Shown here: piece by piece, positions 17,227-25,493 of the stretch | How positions within the stretch are numbered: the first letter of the stretch is position 1 | Layout: each line of letters starts with the position of its first letter | From: Nonomuraea cavernae | GTDB lineage: Bacteria; Actinomycetota; Actinomycetes; Streptosporangiales; Streptosporangiaceae | Direction: 5' to 3' | NCBI RefSeq assembly: GCF_014646355.1 | Contig: NZ_BMNH01000013.1 | Location: forward strand, 141,470-205,469 | DNA length: 64,000 nucleotides | Position numbers and translations under genes: made by a program | Notes under the pieces: generated by a model | The model's database searches: none | Told to the model about the DNA's origin: nothing | Seen by the model: only the letters and a program-made list of their open reading frames with translations

Positions 17227-17955
17227 ATGGGACACCTCGGCATCCTCGCCCACAGCACGGAGGGCGCGGCGCTCTGCTTCCTCGCCTACTGCCAGGAGGG
17301 GTTCCGGCGGACCGGCCGCCACGAGCACCCCGACGTGACCCTCGACTACATCGCCTTCGGCCGCAGCATGCCCGCGTGGGAGGCGGGCGATCACGCCTCG
17401 ATCAGGGCCACGCTGTCGACCAGCGTCGACCGGCTGGCCCGGGCGGGTGCCGGCTTCTTCGCCTGCCCCGACAACACCGCGCACCTGGCCCTCGAACACC
17501 CCGGCCCGGAGCTCGCGCTGCCCGGCCTGCACCTGGCCGAGGTCGTCGCCGAGCAGGCCGCAGCCGACGGCCGCCGGCGGGTCGGCGTCCTCGGCACGAC
17601 GTACCTCATGGACGGCCCCGTCTACCCCCGCGCGATGGCCGCCCGTGGCATCGCCACCGAGGTGCCGGACCCGGCCGACCGCGACCTGGTCAACAGGATC
17701 ATCTTCGAGGAGCTGGTGAACGGCGTCTTCACCGACGAGTCCAGGCGGGAGTACGTGCGCGTCGTCGAACGACTGGCCGGGCGGGGCTGCGACGCGGTCG
17801 CGCTGGTGTGCACCGAGATCCCGCTCCTGGTGACCCCGGAGGTCTCTCCCCTGCCCACGCTCGACTCGACCCGGCTGCTGGCCCGCGCGGCCTACGACGT
17901 CGCCGTGGGCGACCGGCCGCCGCCCACGTGGCGCGGCGGCCCGGTGGCCGGCTGA
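17227..17955 (+). CDS. Aspartate/glutamate racemase-family protein
   Basis: 242 residues. The two catalytic cysteines of the cofactor-independent racemase superfamily are visible in CPDNTAH (Cys about 80) and CTEIPLL (Cys about 195), flanking two similar half-domains; GVLGTTYLMDG is the strand-turn between them. Members racemise aspartate or glutamate or act on hydantoins and malonates, so the substrate is not certain. The gene starts at ATG 17227 with a GGAG site seven bases upstream. It is divergent from an XRE-cupin regulator with doubled operators, which suggests substrate-induced control. Confidence 0.82.
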   Translation: MGHLGILAHSTEGAALCFLAYCQEGFRRTGRHEHPDVTLDYIAFGRSMPAWEAGDHASIRATLSTSVDRLARAGAGFFACPDNTAHLALEHPGPELALPGLHLAEVVAEQAAADGRRRVGVLGTTYLMDGPVYPRAMAARGIATEVPDPADRDLVNRIIFEELVNGVFTDESRREYVRVVERLAGRGCDAVALVCTEIPLLVTPEVSPLPTLDSTRLLARAAYDVAVGDRPPPTWRGGPVAG

Positions 17956-18000
17956 CCGGCGACGCCGCCCCGGGTCAGAACCTGCCGGGGCGGGCGGCCG

Positions 18001-18096
18001 TCACTGGCCGGTCGTCACTGGCCGGTCGTCACCGGCCGGTCGTCACCGGCCGGTCGTCACCGGCCGGTCGTCACCGGCCGGTCGTCACTGGCCGGT
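18001..18096. repeat. 14-bp tandem repeat, about seven copies, overlapping a stop codon
   Basis: Unit TCAC(C/T)GGCCGGTCG. Copies 1-2 have T, 3-6 have C, and the seventh (18085-18096) has T and is the real 3' end of the DUF3105 gene, where TCA is its stop codon on the minus strand. The core ACCGGCCGGT is a perfect palindrome. The array fills the space between two convergent genes and could act as a bidirectional terminator or arose by slippage. Copy number is likely to vary among strains. Confidence 0.9.
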
Positions 18097-18786
18097 GGGG
18101 CTGGCGCTCGGCGAGAGCGTCTCCATCGGCGTCTGTCCCTGCGGCTCGGGCGGCAGCGGAGCCACGTCGGCCGTGGTGGTGATGGCGTCGGGCCCACCAC
18201 AGGTGGCGCCGGGCTCCGGGGTGTCCTTGCCGTTCTGGAACTTCTTGATGAAGGCGGCCAGCTTGGGGTCGTCAGGGCTGTCCAGCTTGAGCTGGTGTCC
18301 CCAGGAGGAGGCCACGATCGGCGCCGGCAGGTCCGGGAAGGGACTCATCAGCATGTATTCCTGCTGGCCGGTCGAGGTGGCCACCTCGGTCAGCTTGTCG
18401 ACCTGCGCCTTGGGCAGGTCGGGCCGGTAGGTGATCCAGATGGCGCCGTGCTCCAGGGAATGCACCCCGTGCTCGCTGTGGATCGGCTTGGCATAGATGT
18501 CGCACTGCTGCCAGTAGTTGCTGTGCTCACCGCCGACGGGCGGCGACTCCTTGTAGGAGACCGGCTTCCACACGTGCTGCGCGGACTCGTAGGAGTAGTT
18601 GGCCACCGCGTCGAGCGACGTCTCCCGAGACTGCTTGACCAGGTAGAAACCGACCAGACCGACGAGCAACACGATGACGGCGCCCCCGGACCCCCACATG
18701 AGGAACGCGGTGCGACGCTCCTTGCGCTGCTGCTCGGCCCGCATCCGCTGCAGATGCTCCCGCCGCGCCTGCGCCTTCTCCTTCAT
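18085..18786 (-). CDS. DUF3105 membrane-anchored protein
   Basis: 233 residues. A basic N-terminus (KAQARREHLQRMRAEQQRKERR) precedes one membrane helix (AVIVLLVGLVGFYLV); the extracellular DUF3105 domain contains SPPVGGEHSNYWQQC, HSEHGVHSLEHGAIWITY and SSWGHQL, a histidine-rich set typical of the family, whose function is unknown but whose conserved His/Cys pattern hints at metal binding. Ribosome site GGAGGAACG precedes the ATG. Divergent from a DUF305 gene, another histidine-rich membrane protein; the two families are often neighbours. The 3' end lies in a 14-bp tandem array. Confidence 0.85.
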   Translation of the reverse strand: MKEKAQARREHLQRMRAEQQRKERRTAFLMWGSGGAVIVLLVGLVGFYLVKQSRETSLDAVANYSYESAQHVWKPVSYKESPPVGGEHSNYWQQCDIYAKPIHSEHGVHSLEHGAIWITYRPDLPKAQVDKLTEVATSTGQQEYMLMSPFPDLPAPIVASSWGHQLKLDSPDDPKLAAFIKKFQNGKDTPEPGATCGGPDAITTTADVAPLPPEPQGQTPMETLSPSASPTGQ

Positions 18787-18908
18787 CGTTCCTCCATCAG
18801 CCTGCCAATCTCGGGTCACCCTATGCCCTCCGGGCGTATGCGGAGAATAAGGCGGTCGAAAGCGATCGTTCCTCCCTTCTCGTACGAGATGGATAGGCTG
18901 GACTCGCC

Positions 18909-19529
18909 ATGCGTAATCCCGCGAAGAACCCACTGCTCATCGCCGGCGCCGTGCTGATCGCCGGCGCGGCGGTCCTCCTGTTCGTGCTCGGCCGAGGCGC
19001 GGACCCGGCCGAGACCTCCGCCGAGGCCGGGTTCGCCCGCGACATGAGCGTCCACCACGCGCAGGCCGTCGACATGTCGTTCATCATCAGGGACAAGACG
19101 CAGTCCAAGGAGATCCGCAACCTGGCCTTCGACATCATCACCACGCAGTCCACGCAGCGCGGCATGTTCATCGGCTGGCTGGAGCAGTGGGGGCTCGGCC
19201 TGTCGACCGACCTGCGGCCGATGGCCTGGATGCACGGCCACGGCCACGGCGCCGCGACGACCGAGGCCGCCGAGCCCGGTGTGATGCCGGGCATGGCCGG
19301 CGCCGCGGAGCTGGCCAAGCTCAAGGAGCTGCAGGGCACCGAGGCCGAGGTGCTCTTCCTGCAGCTGATGATCCGCCACCACGAGGGCGGGGTGCGGATG
19401 GCCGAGGGCCTGCTGAAGCTGTCCGACCGCGACGAGGTGGTCAACATGGCCCAGAAGATCGTCAAGGGGCAGAGCGGCGAGATCAAGCTGATGACCGACA
19501 TGCTCGGGCATCGGGGCGCGCAGCCGTAG
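18909..19529 (+). CDS. DUF305 membrane-anchored protein
   Basis: 206 residues: one N-terminal membrane helix (LLIAGAVLIAGAAVLLFVL) then a ferritin-like four-helix DUF305 domain with the two repeats of the family signature, SVHHAQAVDMS and IRHHEGGVRMAE. A short MHGHGHG loop adds more histidines between the halves. DUF305 proteins are repeatedly linked to copper handling, and the HH-x-x-x-x-x-M pattern suits copper ligation; that role is an inference here. It is divergent from the DUF3105 gene (122 bases apart) and two bases upstream of a flavoprotein gene with which it probably forms an operon. Confidence 0.87.
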   Translation: MRNPAKNPLLIAGAVLIAGAAVLLFVLGRGADPAETSAEAGFARDMSVHHAQAVDMSFIIRDKTQSKEIRNLAFDIITTQSTQRGMFIGWLEQWGLGLSTDLRPMAWMHGHGHGAATTEAAEPGVMPGMAGAAELAKLKELQGTEAEVLFLQLMIRHHEGGVRMAEGLLKLSDRDEVVNMAQKIVKGQSGEIKLMTDMLGHRGAQP

Positions 19530-19531
19530 TC

Positions 19532-20953
19532 GTGAGCGTCGACGCGGTCGTCGTGGGATCGGGCCCCAACGGGCTGGTCGCGGCGATCGAGCTGGCCCGC
19601 GCCGGACGCCGGGTGCTGCTGCTGGAGGCGGCCGAACGGTTCGGCGGCGGGCTGCGGTCGGCGGAGCTGACGCTGCCCGGCCGGGTGCACGATCTCGGCG
19701 CGACCGTGATGGCGATGGCGCTCGCCTCGCCCGCGATGCGCGGGCTCGGACTGGAAGGGCGCGGGCCGGGGCAGGTCGAGTTCGTCCATCCCGGCGTGGC
19801 GGCCGCGCATCCGCTCGACGACCGGCCGGCCGTGCTCGTGCACCGCGACGCCGGCCGCACGCGTGAGGGGCTCGGCGCCGACGGCGCGGTCTGGGACGCG
19901 ACCGCCGGGGCGGCGGCGCGGGCCGGGTTCCCGCTGGTCGACCTGCTGGTGAAGCCGCTAGGGCCGTGGCGGCCGGATCCGCGCGCGTTCGCGGCCGCGG
20001 CGAGGTTCGGAGTCGCGGCGGCGCTGCCGGCCACGACGTTCGCCCGGCGGGCCCTGCGCACGGTCGAGGGCCGCGCGGTGTTCGCCGGCATGGCCGCGCA
20101 TTCCGTGCTCGACCTGCGCTCCCCCATCACCACCGGGTACGGCCTGCTGCTGGCGTCGCTGGCCCACCTGGTCGGCTGGCCGCTGGTGAAGGGCGGCTCG
20201 CAGGTCCTGGCCGACGCCCTGGTGGCCAGGCTGCGGGAGCTGGGCGGCGAGGCGGTCACCGGCCACCGGGTGCGGCGCCTCGACGAGCTCACCGGGCTGG
20301 GCGCCGAGACGATCGTGCTGGACGTGACCCCCCGGCGGTTCCTGGAGATGGCCGAGCTGCCCGCGCGTTACCGTCGCCGGCTGGAGCGCTACCGGTACGG
20401 GCCGGGGGTGTTCAAGCTCGACTGGGCGCTCGACGGGCCGGTGCCGTGGCGCGATCCGGCCGTCGCCGCGGCGGGGACCGTCCATCTGGGCGGCACCCTG
20501 GAGGAGATCGCGCTGAGCGAGGCCGAGGTGGCCGCCGGGCGTCACTCGCCCCGGCCGTACGTCCTGCTCACCCAGCCCTACGCGGCCGATCCGACGCGGG
20601 GCGGCCACACGCTGTGGGCCTACTGCCACGTCCCGAACGGCTCCCCCGTGGACATGACGGGGGCGATCGAGGCGCAGATCGAGCGCTACGCGCCCGGCTT
20701 CCGCGACCGGGTGCTGGCCCGCCACGCGATGGGCCCGGCCGACCTGGAGGCGTGGAACCCCAACCTGGTGGGCGGCGACATCGGGGGCGGGCTGGCCGGC
20801 CTGCGTCAGTTCGTCAACCGCCCGGTCTGGTCGCCGGCGCCCTGGCGCACCCCGCTGCCCGGCGTCTTCCTCTGCTCGGCCTCGACGCCGCCGGGGGGCG
20901 CGGTGCACGGGATGGGCGGCTGGCAGGCCGCCCGCCTCGCCACCCGCGGTTAG
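19532..20953 (+). CDS. NAD(P)/FAD-dependent oxidoreductase, phytoene-desaturase-like
   Basis: 473 residues from GTG at 19532, two bases after the DUF305 stop. The N-terminal dinucleotide motif VVVGSGPNGLVAAIELARAG and a C-terminal MGGWQAARLA (FAD-binding GMxGxxAA-like) are the marks of the phytoene-desaturase/PYROXD2-type amino-oxidase superfamily. A hydrophobic middle part (APAMRGLGLEG ... TTGYGLLLASLAHLVGW) suggests association with lipophilic substrates. There is no carotenoid cluster nearby, so the substrate is unknown. The gene is co-directional with DUF305, and its stop overlaps the convergent threonine aldolase gene by four bases. Confidence 0.83.
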   Translation: MSVDAVVVGSGPNGLVAAIELARAGRRVLLLEAAERFGGGLRSAELTLPGRVHDLGATVMAMALASPAMRGLGLEGRGPGQVEFVHPGVAAAHPLDDRPAVLVHRDAGRTREGLGADGAVWDATAGAAARAGFPLVDLLVKPLGPWRPDPRAFAAAARFGVAAALPATTFARRALRTVEGRAVFAGMAAHSVLDLRSPITTGYGLLLASLAHLVGWPLVKGGSQVLADALVARLRELGGEAVTGHRVRRLDELTGLGAETIVLDVTPRRFLEMAELPARYRRRLERYRYGPGVFKLDWALDGPVPWRDPAVAAAGTVHLGGTLEEIALSEAEVAAGRHSPRPYVLLTQPYAADPTRGGHTLWAYCHVPNGSPVDMTGAIEAQIERYAPGFRDRVLARHAMGPADLEAWNPNLVGGDIGGGLAGLRQFVNRPVWSPAPWRTPLPGVFLCSASTPPGGAVHGMGGWQAARLATRG

Positions 20954-21996
20954 GCCAGCTCCTCGGCGATCGCCGCGGCGAACGCGTCCACGTCGGCCTC
21001 GGTGGTGTCGAACGCGCACATCCACCGCACCTCGCCCGTCGCCTCGTTCCAGGTGTAGAAGCGGAAGCGCTTCTGCAGCCGCTCGGTGACGTCCTTGGGC
21101 AGGACGGCGAAGACCGCGTTGGCCTCGACCGGCCGCGGCACCTCGACCCCGGGAAGGTCGCGCACCACCTCGGCCAGCCGCCGCCCCATCGCGTTGGCCT
21201 GCCGGGCGTTGCGCAGCCACAGGTCACCGGAGAGCAGCGCCTCGAACTGGGCCGACACGAACCTCATCTTCGACGACAGCTGCATGAACGTCTTGCGGAG
21301 GTAGTCGATCCCGGTGGCCGCCGACGGGTTGAGCACCACGACGGCCTCGCCGTACAGCATGCCGATCTTCGTGCCGCCGAAGGAGAGCACGTCGACGCCC
21401 GCGTCGGTGGTGAGCGCCCGCATCGGGACGTCGAGGGCGGCGGCGGCGTTGGTCAGCCGCGAGCCGTCGAGGTGGACGAGCAGGCCGCGCTCGTGCGCGT
21501 GGGCGCAGATCGCGGCCATCTCCTCGGGCGTGTAGACGGTGCCGAGCTCGGTGGTGTTGGAGATGGACACGACGCGCGGCTGGGCCCGGTGCACGTCGCC
21601 GAAGCCCCACGCCTGGCGGTCGATCAGCTCGGGCGTGAGCTTGCCGTCGGGCGTGGGCACGGGCAGCAGTTTGATGCCGCCCACCACCTCGGGGGCGCCG
21701 CCCTCGTCGGTGTTGATGTGGGCGGTCTCCGCGCAGATGACCGCCTCCCACTGGGCGGTCATCGCGCGCAGCGATACGACGTTGGCGGCGGTGCCGTTGA
21801 ACACCGGCCAGGCCTGCGCCTGCTCGCCGAAGTGACGCTGGAAGACCTCGCGCAGCGCTTCGGTGTAGACGTCGTCGCCGTAGGCGATCTGGTGGCCGCC
21901 GTTGGCGTCGGCGATGGCCCGCAGGATGTCGGGGTGCACCCCGGCGTAGTTGTCGCTGGCGAACGCCTTGAGCAGGGGGTCGTGCCGGGGAGTCAC
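20950..21996 (-). CDS. Threonine aldolase-family PLP enzyme
   Basis: 348 residues, the size of low-specificity L-threonine aldolases. PLP-lysine is in LSFGGTKIGM; HLDGSRLTNAA carries the Asp/Arg around the cofactor; FNGTAANVVSLRAM is the phosphate-binding segment. It cleaves threonine/allo-threonine to glycine and acetaldehyde in characterised members. Start is GTG at 21996, whose GTGA overlaps the stop of the SDR gene, showing coupling; the downstream end overlaps a convergent gene. It is the last gene of the DUF6421-SDR-aldolase operon, a combination I know from other actinomycetes but whose purpose is unknown. Confidence 0.87.
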   Translation of the reverse strand: MTPRHDPLLKAFASDNYAGVHPDILRAIADANGGHQIAYGDDVYTEALREVFQRHFGEQAQAWPVFNGTAANVVSLRAMTAQWEAVICAETAHINTDEGGAPEVVGGIKLLPVPTPDGKLTPELIDRQAWGFGDVHRAQPRVVSISNTTELGTVYTPEEMAAICAHAHERGLLVHLDGSRLTNAAAALDVPMRALTTDAGVDVLSFGGTKIGMLYGEAVVVLNPSAATGIDYLRKTFMQLSSKMRFVSAQFEALLSGDLWLRNARQANAMGRRLAEVVRDLPGVEVPRPVEANAVFAVLPKDVTERLQKRFRFYTWNEATGEVRWMCAFDTTEADVDAFAAAIAEELA

Positions 21997-22622
21997 TGGG
22001 TGAGGTCCAATCGCGTGCCGTTGAGGTCGGCGGCGGGCCGGTCGTAGAGCCCGCCGATGGCCCGGGCCAGGTCGGTCACGTCGGTGAAACCGGCGAACTT
22101 CGCCTCGGGCTTGGCCGCCCGCATGGCGTCGTTGACCAGGGCCTTGACGACGAGGATGACGGCGGCGGAGCCGGTGCCGCGCAGCGCGTCGGCCAGGGAG
22201 AGGGTCCACGCCTCGGCGGCGGCCTTGGCGGCGGCGTAGGCGGCGCCCCCGGCGGTGGGGTGCCCGGCGGCCTTGGCCGAGACGATCACGAACCGGCCGT
22301 CCCGGCTCCTGCGCAGCAGCGGCTCGAAGGCCAGCGACACGTGCTGGAGGGTACGGATCAGCAGGTCGTGCAGGTCGTTCCAGTCCTCCAGCCGGGTCTC
22401 GGCGAAGCTGCCGGAGCCGCGCCAGCCGCCGACCAGGTGCACCACGCCGTCGACGCCGCCGTGCTCGCGTTCGACGCGGGCCGCCAGGTCGAGCACGGCC
22501 TCGCGGTCGAGCAGGTCGACGTCGTCCTTGTCGACGGAGATCACGGTGTCACCGTTTTTGCGGAAATATTCGGACACTGCCTGACCTGTGGGGCCCGCAG
22601 CGCCGGTTACCAGAATGATCAT
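21993..22622 (-). CDS. Short-chain dehydrogenase/reductase
   Basis: 209 residues, short for a classical SDR (about 250). Rossmann motif VTGAAGPTGQAV at the start; the catalytic pair is Tyr-x-x-x-Lys in AAYAAAKAA, with Ser in IVSAKAAGHP; NNAG is replaced by HLVGGW. It reduces or oxidises an unknown small carbonyl substrate with NAD(P). ATG overlaps the upstream DUF6421 stop by ATGA and its own stop overlaps the aldolase start, so all three proteins are made from one message and likely act together. Confidence 0.86.
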   Translation of the reverse strand: MIILVTGAAGPTGQAVSEYFRKNGDTVISVDKDDVDLLDREAVLDLAARVEREHGGVDGVVHLVGGWRGSGSFAETRLEDWNDLHDLLIRTLQHVSLAFEPLLRRSRDGRFVIVSAKAAGHPTAGGAAYAAAKAAAEAWTLSLADALRGTGSAAVILVVKALVNDAMRAAKPEAKFAGFTDVTDLARAIGGLYDRPAADLNGTRLDLTQ

Positions 22623-24679
22623 CCCCGGATCCCCTTAGTCGATTCGACCACGTCCGTCAGCTTACGGCGCAGCGCCTCGTAGAACATGCTGAGGGGGAAC
22701 TCATCCGGCAGCACCGCGTCGACCTTGGCCTTCTGCTCCTCGGGCAGCGCCTCGACGCCCTTGGCCCAGGTGGAGGCCGGATGCGGCTCGACGTAGGCGC
22801 TGACCAGCTCGTAGGCGGCCAGCCAGTGGGCCAGCTTGGACCGGTCGATGCTGTCGCGGTAGAGCTTCTCCACCTCGCCTCGCAGGTCGGCCACCCCGCC
22901 GGCGACCCGCTCCCAGTCGATCGTGAGCCGGTTGTCGGTCCACCGGACGATGTCGTTGCGGTGCAGGTAGGCGAAGAGCAGCTGGCCGCCGAGCCCGTCG
23001 TAGTTGCGCACCCGCTCGCCGGTGATCGGGAACCGGAAGAGCCGGTCGAACAGGATGGCGTGCTGGACGTAACGGGCGTGCGGCACGCCCTGCTCCTCCA
23101 GCCGCACGGCCTCGCCGAACGCGGTCAGGTCGCAGCGCAGCTCCTCCAGGGAGTAGAGCCAGTACGGCATCCGCTGCTTGATCATGAACGGGTCGAACGG
23201 CAGGTCGCCATGGCTGTGCGTGCGGTCATGAATCAGGTCCCACATGACGTAGGTGTCCTGGGCGAGCTGCTGGGAGTCGAGCAGCCTGGCCGCGTCCGGC
23301 GGCAGGTCCAGCCTGAGCGTCTCGGTGGCGGCCCGGGACACCCGCCGGAACCTGGCGGCCTCACGGTCGGCGAAGATCGCGCCCCAGGTGAACCGCTCGG
23401 GAGTCCGCCGTACGGCCACCGTCTCGGGGAAGAGCACGGCCGAGTGGGTGTCGTAGCCGGCGGTGAACGCCTCGAACGCGACGGGCACGAACATCGGGTT
23501 GTCGTAGCCGTTCGCCTCCAGCCGGGCCAGCCACCCGGGCCAGATGGTGCGCAGCCAGACGGCCTCGAGGTTGCGGTCGGCGTTGCCGTTCTGGGTGTAC
23601 ATGGGGAACACCACGAGGTGCTCCAGTCCGTCGACGCGCTGGGTGTCGGGGTGGAACAGCTCCAGCGAGTCGAGGAAGTCGGGGACGCCCAGATCCTGCT
23701 CCGACCACCTGGCGAGGTCGTCCTGGACGGCCTGGAGGTAGGCGGCGTCGTGCGGGAAGTACGGCGCCAGCTCGCCCACGCGGGCGGCGACGGCCGCGAC
23801 CAGTTCCTTGCCCCGCTCCTTGTGCTCGGGCACCGAGCCGTCCTTGACCTGGAGCGGCCGCAGTTCCTCGACAGCGGCGGCGAGCCCGGCGAACAGCGCG
23901 GCCTTGGTGTCGTCGCGATCCCCGGAGGCGGTGGCGGCGGGCACGCGGGCCGCCCAGGTGACGACGTTGCCCCAGAGCCTGCGGTGGTCGTAGTCGTCGA
24001 TCGAGTCGTCGCCGAACAGGTCGGAGTCGGCGAACACGACGACGCGGCCCCGGCCGTGGCGCAGGGCGACGGCCAGCGGGGCGGCGGCGGGGGCGGCGGC
24101 CGGCGAGGTGGCGAACAGGACGGTGGCGTCCGCACCTGGCACGAGCACGCCCGCGCGGTAGAAGCAGGCCGTTCTGACGCCCGCGAGGAGGCCGTCGGTG
24201 GTGGCTCGCTCGGCCAGCACCCAGGTGGCGACGTCACGGTGGGCGTGCGCGGGGTCGCGCGCGGTGGTGTGCTCGATGCCGACGCCGAACCGGGCCAGCA
24301 GCTCGGCCAGGTTGTTGCCGTACTTGTCCTGCTCCTCCTCGGCCAGCACGACGAGCCCGCCGCCCTCGGCCACGAACGCCTCGACGGCGTCGAGCTCGGC
24401 GGCGGACAGGACCGGGCTGCCAGAACCGGTGGTGCGCTCCCAGCGCTCGCCCGAGGGGTGCGCGATGACCAGCACGTCCTGGTCCTGGAGCGCCTCCGCC
24501 GAAAGCTCACCCTCGGTCCGGGCCGTCACGGTGTGCCCCAGGTGCCGCAGCGCCGCCGCCGCGCGGGCATAGCTGTTGTCGTCGGGGTGGGCGGGACTGA
24601 TGGTCTCGGCCACCTCTCGCCGGATGGTCCACGACTCGCTGTGGGCCTCGTCGAACAGCACCCTGGGGAAAGCCTGCAT
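22619..24679 (-). CDS. DUF6421 family protein
   Basis: 686 residues. The N-terminal 260 residues resemble a DUF4350/ThuA-like class-I glutamine-amidotransferase fold (RVLFDEAHSESWTIR, VLVIAHPSGE, GRVVVFADSDLFGDD), while the remaining part is the DUF6421 domain (WDLIHDRTHSHGDLPFDPF, QRMPYWLYSLEELRCDLTAF). Conserved HDRTHSHGD and YWLYSLEELRCD stretches look like an active site with metal-binding histidines. It is first in the operon with the SDR and threonine aldolase genes. The leader contains TTCCG-N8-CGGAA and a clear AGGAGATATTTC ribosome site. Role unknown; the operon suggests a small amino-acid-derived metabolite. Confidence 0.83.
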   Translation of the reverse strand: MQAFPRVLFDEAHSESWTIRREVAETISPAHPDDNSYARAAAALRHLGHTVTARTEGELSAEALQDQDVLVIAHPSGERWERTTGSGSPVLSAAELDAVEAFVAEGGGLVVLAEEEQDKYGNNLAELLARFGVGIEHTTARDPAHAHRDVATWVLAERATTDGLLAGVRTACFYRAGVLVPGADATVLFATSPAAAPAAAPLAVALRHGRGRVVVFADSDLFGDDSIDDYDHRRLWGNVVTWAARVPAATASGDRDDTKAALFAGLAAAVEELRPLQVKDGSVPEHKERGKELVAAVAARVGELAPYFPHDAAYLQAVQDDLARWSEQDLGVPDFLDSLELFHPDTQRVDGLEHLVVFPMYTQNGNADRNLEAVWLRTIWPGWLARLEANGYDNPMFVPVAFEAFTAGYDTHSAVLFPETVAVRRTPERFTWGAIFADREAARFRRVSRAATETLRLDLPPDAARLLDSQQLAQDTYVMWDLIHDRTHSHGDLPFDPFMIKQRMPYWLYSLEELRCDLTAFGEAVRLEEQGVPHARYVQHAILFDRLFRFPITGERVRNYDGLGGQLLFAYLHRNDIVRWTDNRLTIDWERVAGGVADLRGEVEKLYRDSIDRSKLAHWLAAYELVSAYVEPHPASTWAKGVEALPEEQKAKVDAVLPDEFPLSMFYEALRRKLTDVVESTKGIRG

Positions 24680-24766
24680 GAAATATCTCCTGTATCTTCC
24701 GCCCTACAACGGAAAATATACACAGAGAGCACCTATGCTCTACCAAACCCTCCCGAATGGTGAGAT

Positions 24767-25423
24767 TCAGGCAGCGCCCGGCCGCACCACGCCCGTCTCG
24801 TACGCGAACACGACCGCCTGGGCCCGGTCACGCAGCCCGAGCTTCATCAGCACCCGCGCCACGTGCGTCTTGACCGTGGCCTCCCCCACGTACAACTCCT
24901 GGGCGATCTCGGCGTTGGTGATGCCGCGCGCCAGCATCTGGAGCACCTCCAGCTCGCGTGGCGTCAGCCCGTCCAGCCTGGGCGACGGCTTGGGCTCGGC
25001 CCGGCCCGCGAACGTGGCGATCACCCGGCTGGTGACCGCCGGGTCGAGCAGCGCGTCACCGGCGTGCACGACCCGGATCGCCTCGATGAGCTGCTCGGGC
25101 GGCGACACCTTGAGCAGGAAGCCGCTGGTGCCGGCGCGCAGCGCCGCGTAGAGATTCTCGTCGCTGTCGAACGTGGTCAGCGTGATGACCTTGGGCGGCG
25201 ACGGCGCGTCGAGGAGCTCCCTGGCCGCCGACAGCCCGTCGAGCCGCGGCATCGAGATGTCCATCAACACGATGTCGGGCCGGGTCCGCCTGGCGACCGC
25301 GATGGCGTCGCGCCCGTCGGCCGCCTCGCCGACGACCTCCATGCCCGGCTCGCTCTCCACGATCATGCGCAGCCCGGCCCTGACCATCGCCTGGTCGTCG
25401 ACGATGACGATTCGAATGCTCAC
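24767..25423 (-). CDS. LuxR/NarL-type response regulator (orphan)
   Basis: 218 residues. Receiver domain with acidic pair D9-D10, phospho-acceptor D55 (VLMDISMP), T in TLTTFD and K in LLKVSP; C-terminal NarL-type helix-turn-helix (LTPRELEVLQMLARGITNAEIA). GTG start. No sensor kinase lies next to it, in contrast to most NarL-type pairs, so its cognate kinase must be elsewhere (the stand-alone ATPase at 4044-4484 is a candidate only by type). It lies 87 bases upstream of the DUF6421 operon on the same strand, so it could read through into that operon. Confidence 0.9.
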   Translation of the reverse strand: MSIRIVIVDDQAMVRAGLRMIVESEPGMEVVGEAADGRDAIAVARRTRPDIVLMDISMPRLDGLSAARELLDAPSPPKVITLTTFDSDENLYAALRAGTSGFLLKVSPPEQLIEAIRVVHAGDALLDPAVTSRVIATFAGRAEPKPSPRLDGLTPRELEVLQMLARGITNAEIAQELYVGEATVKTHVARVLMKLGLRDRAQAVVFAYETGVVRPGAA

Positions 25424-25493
25424 ATCCGGAGGCTAAACCGCGCCCCCCGCCTTTGAACACCCAGGTCAAGCCGTACACAAGTCAGTTACAAGC

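Noticed and set aside
18001..18096. CRISPR-like repeats
   Set aside because: 14-bp contiguous units without spacers.
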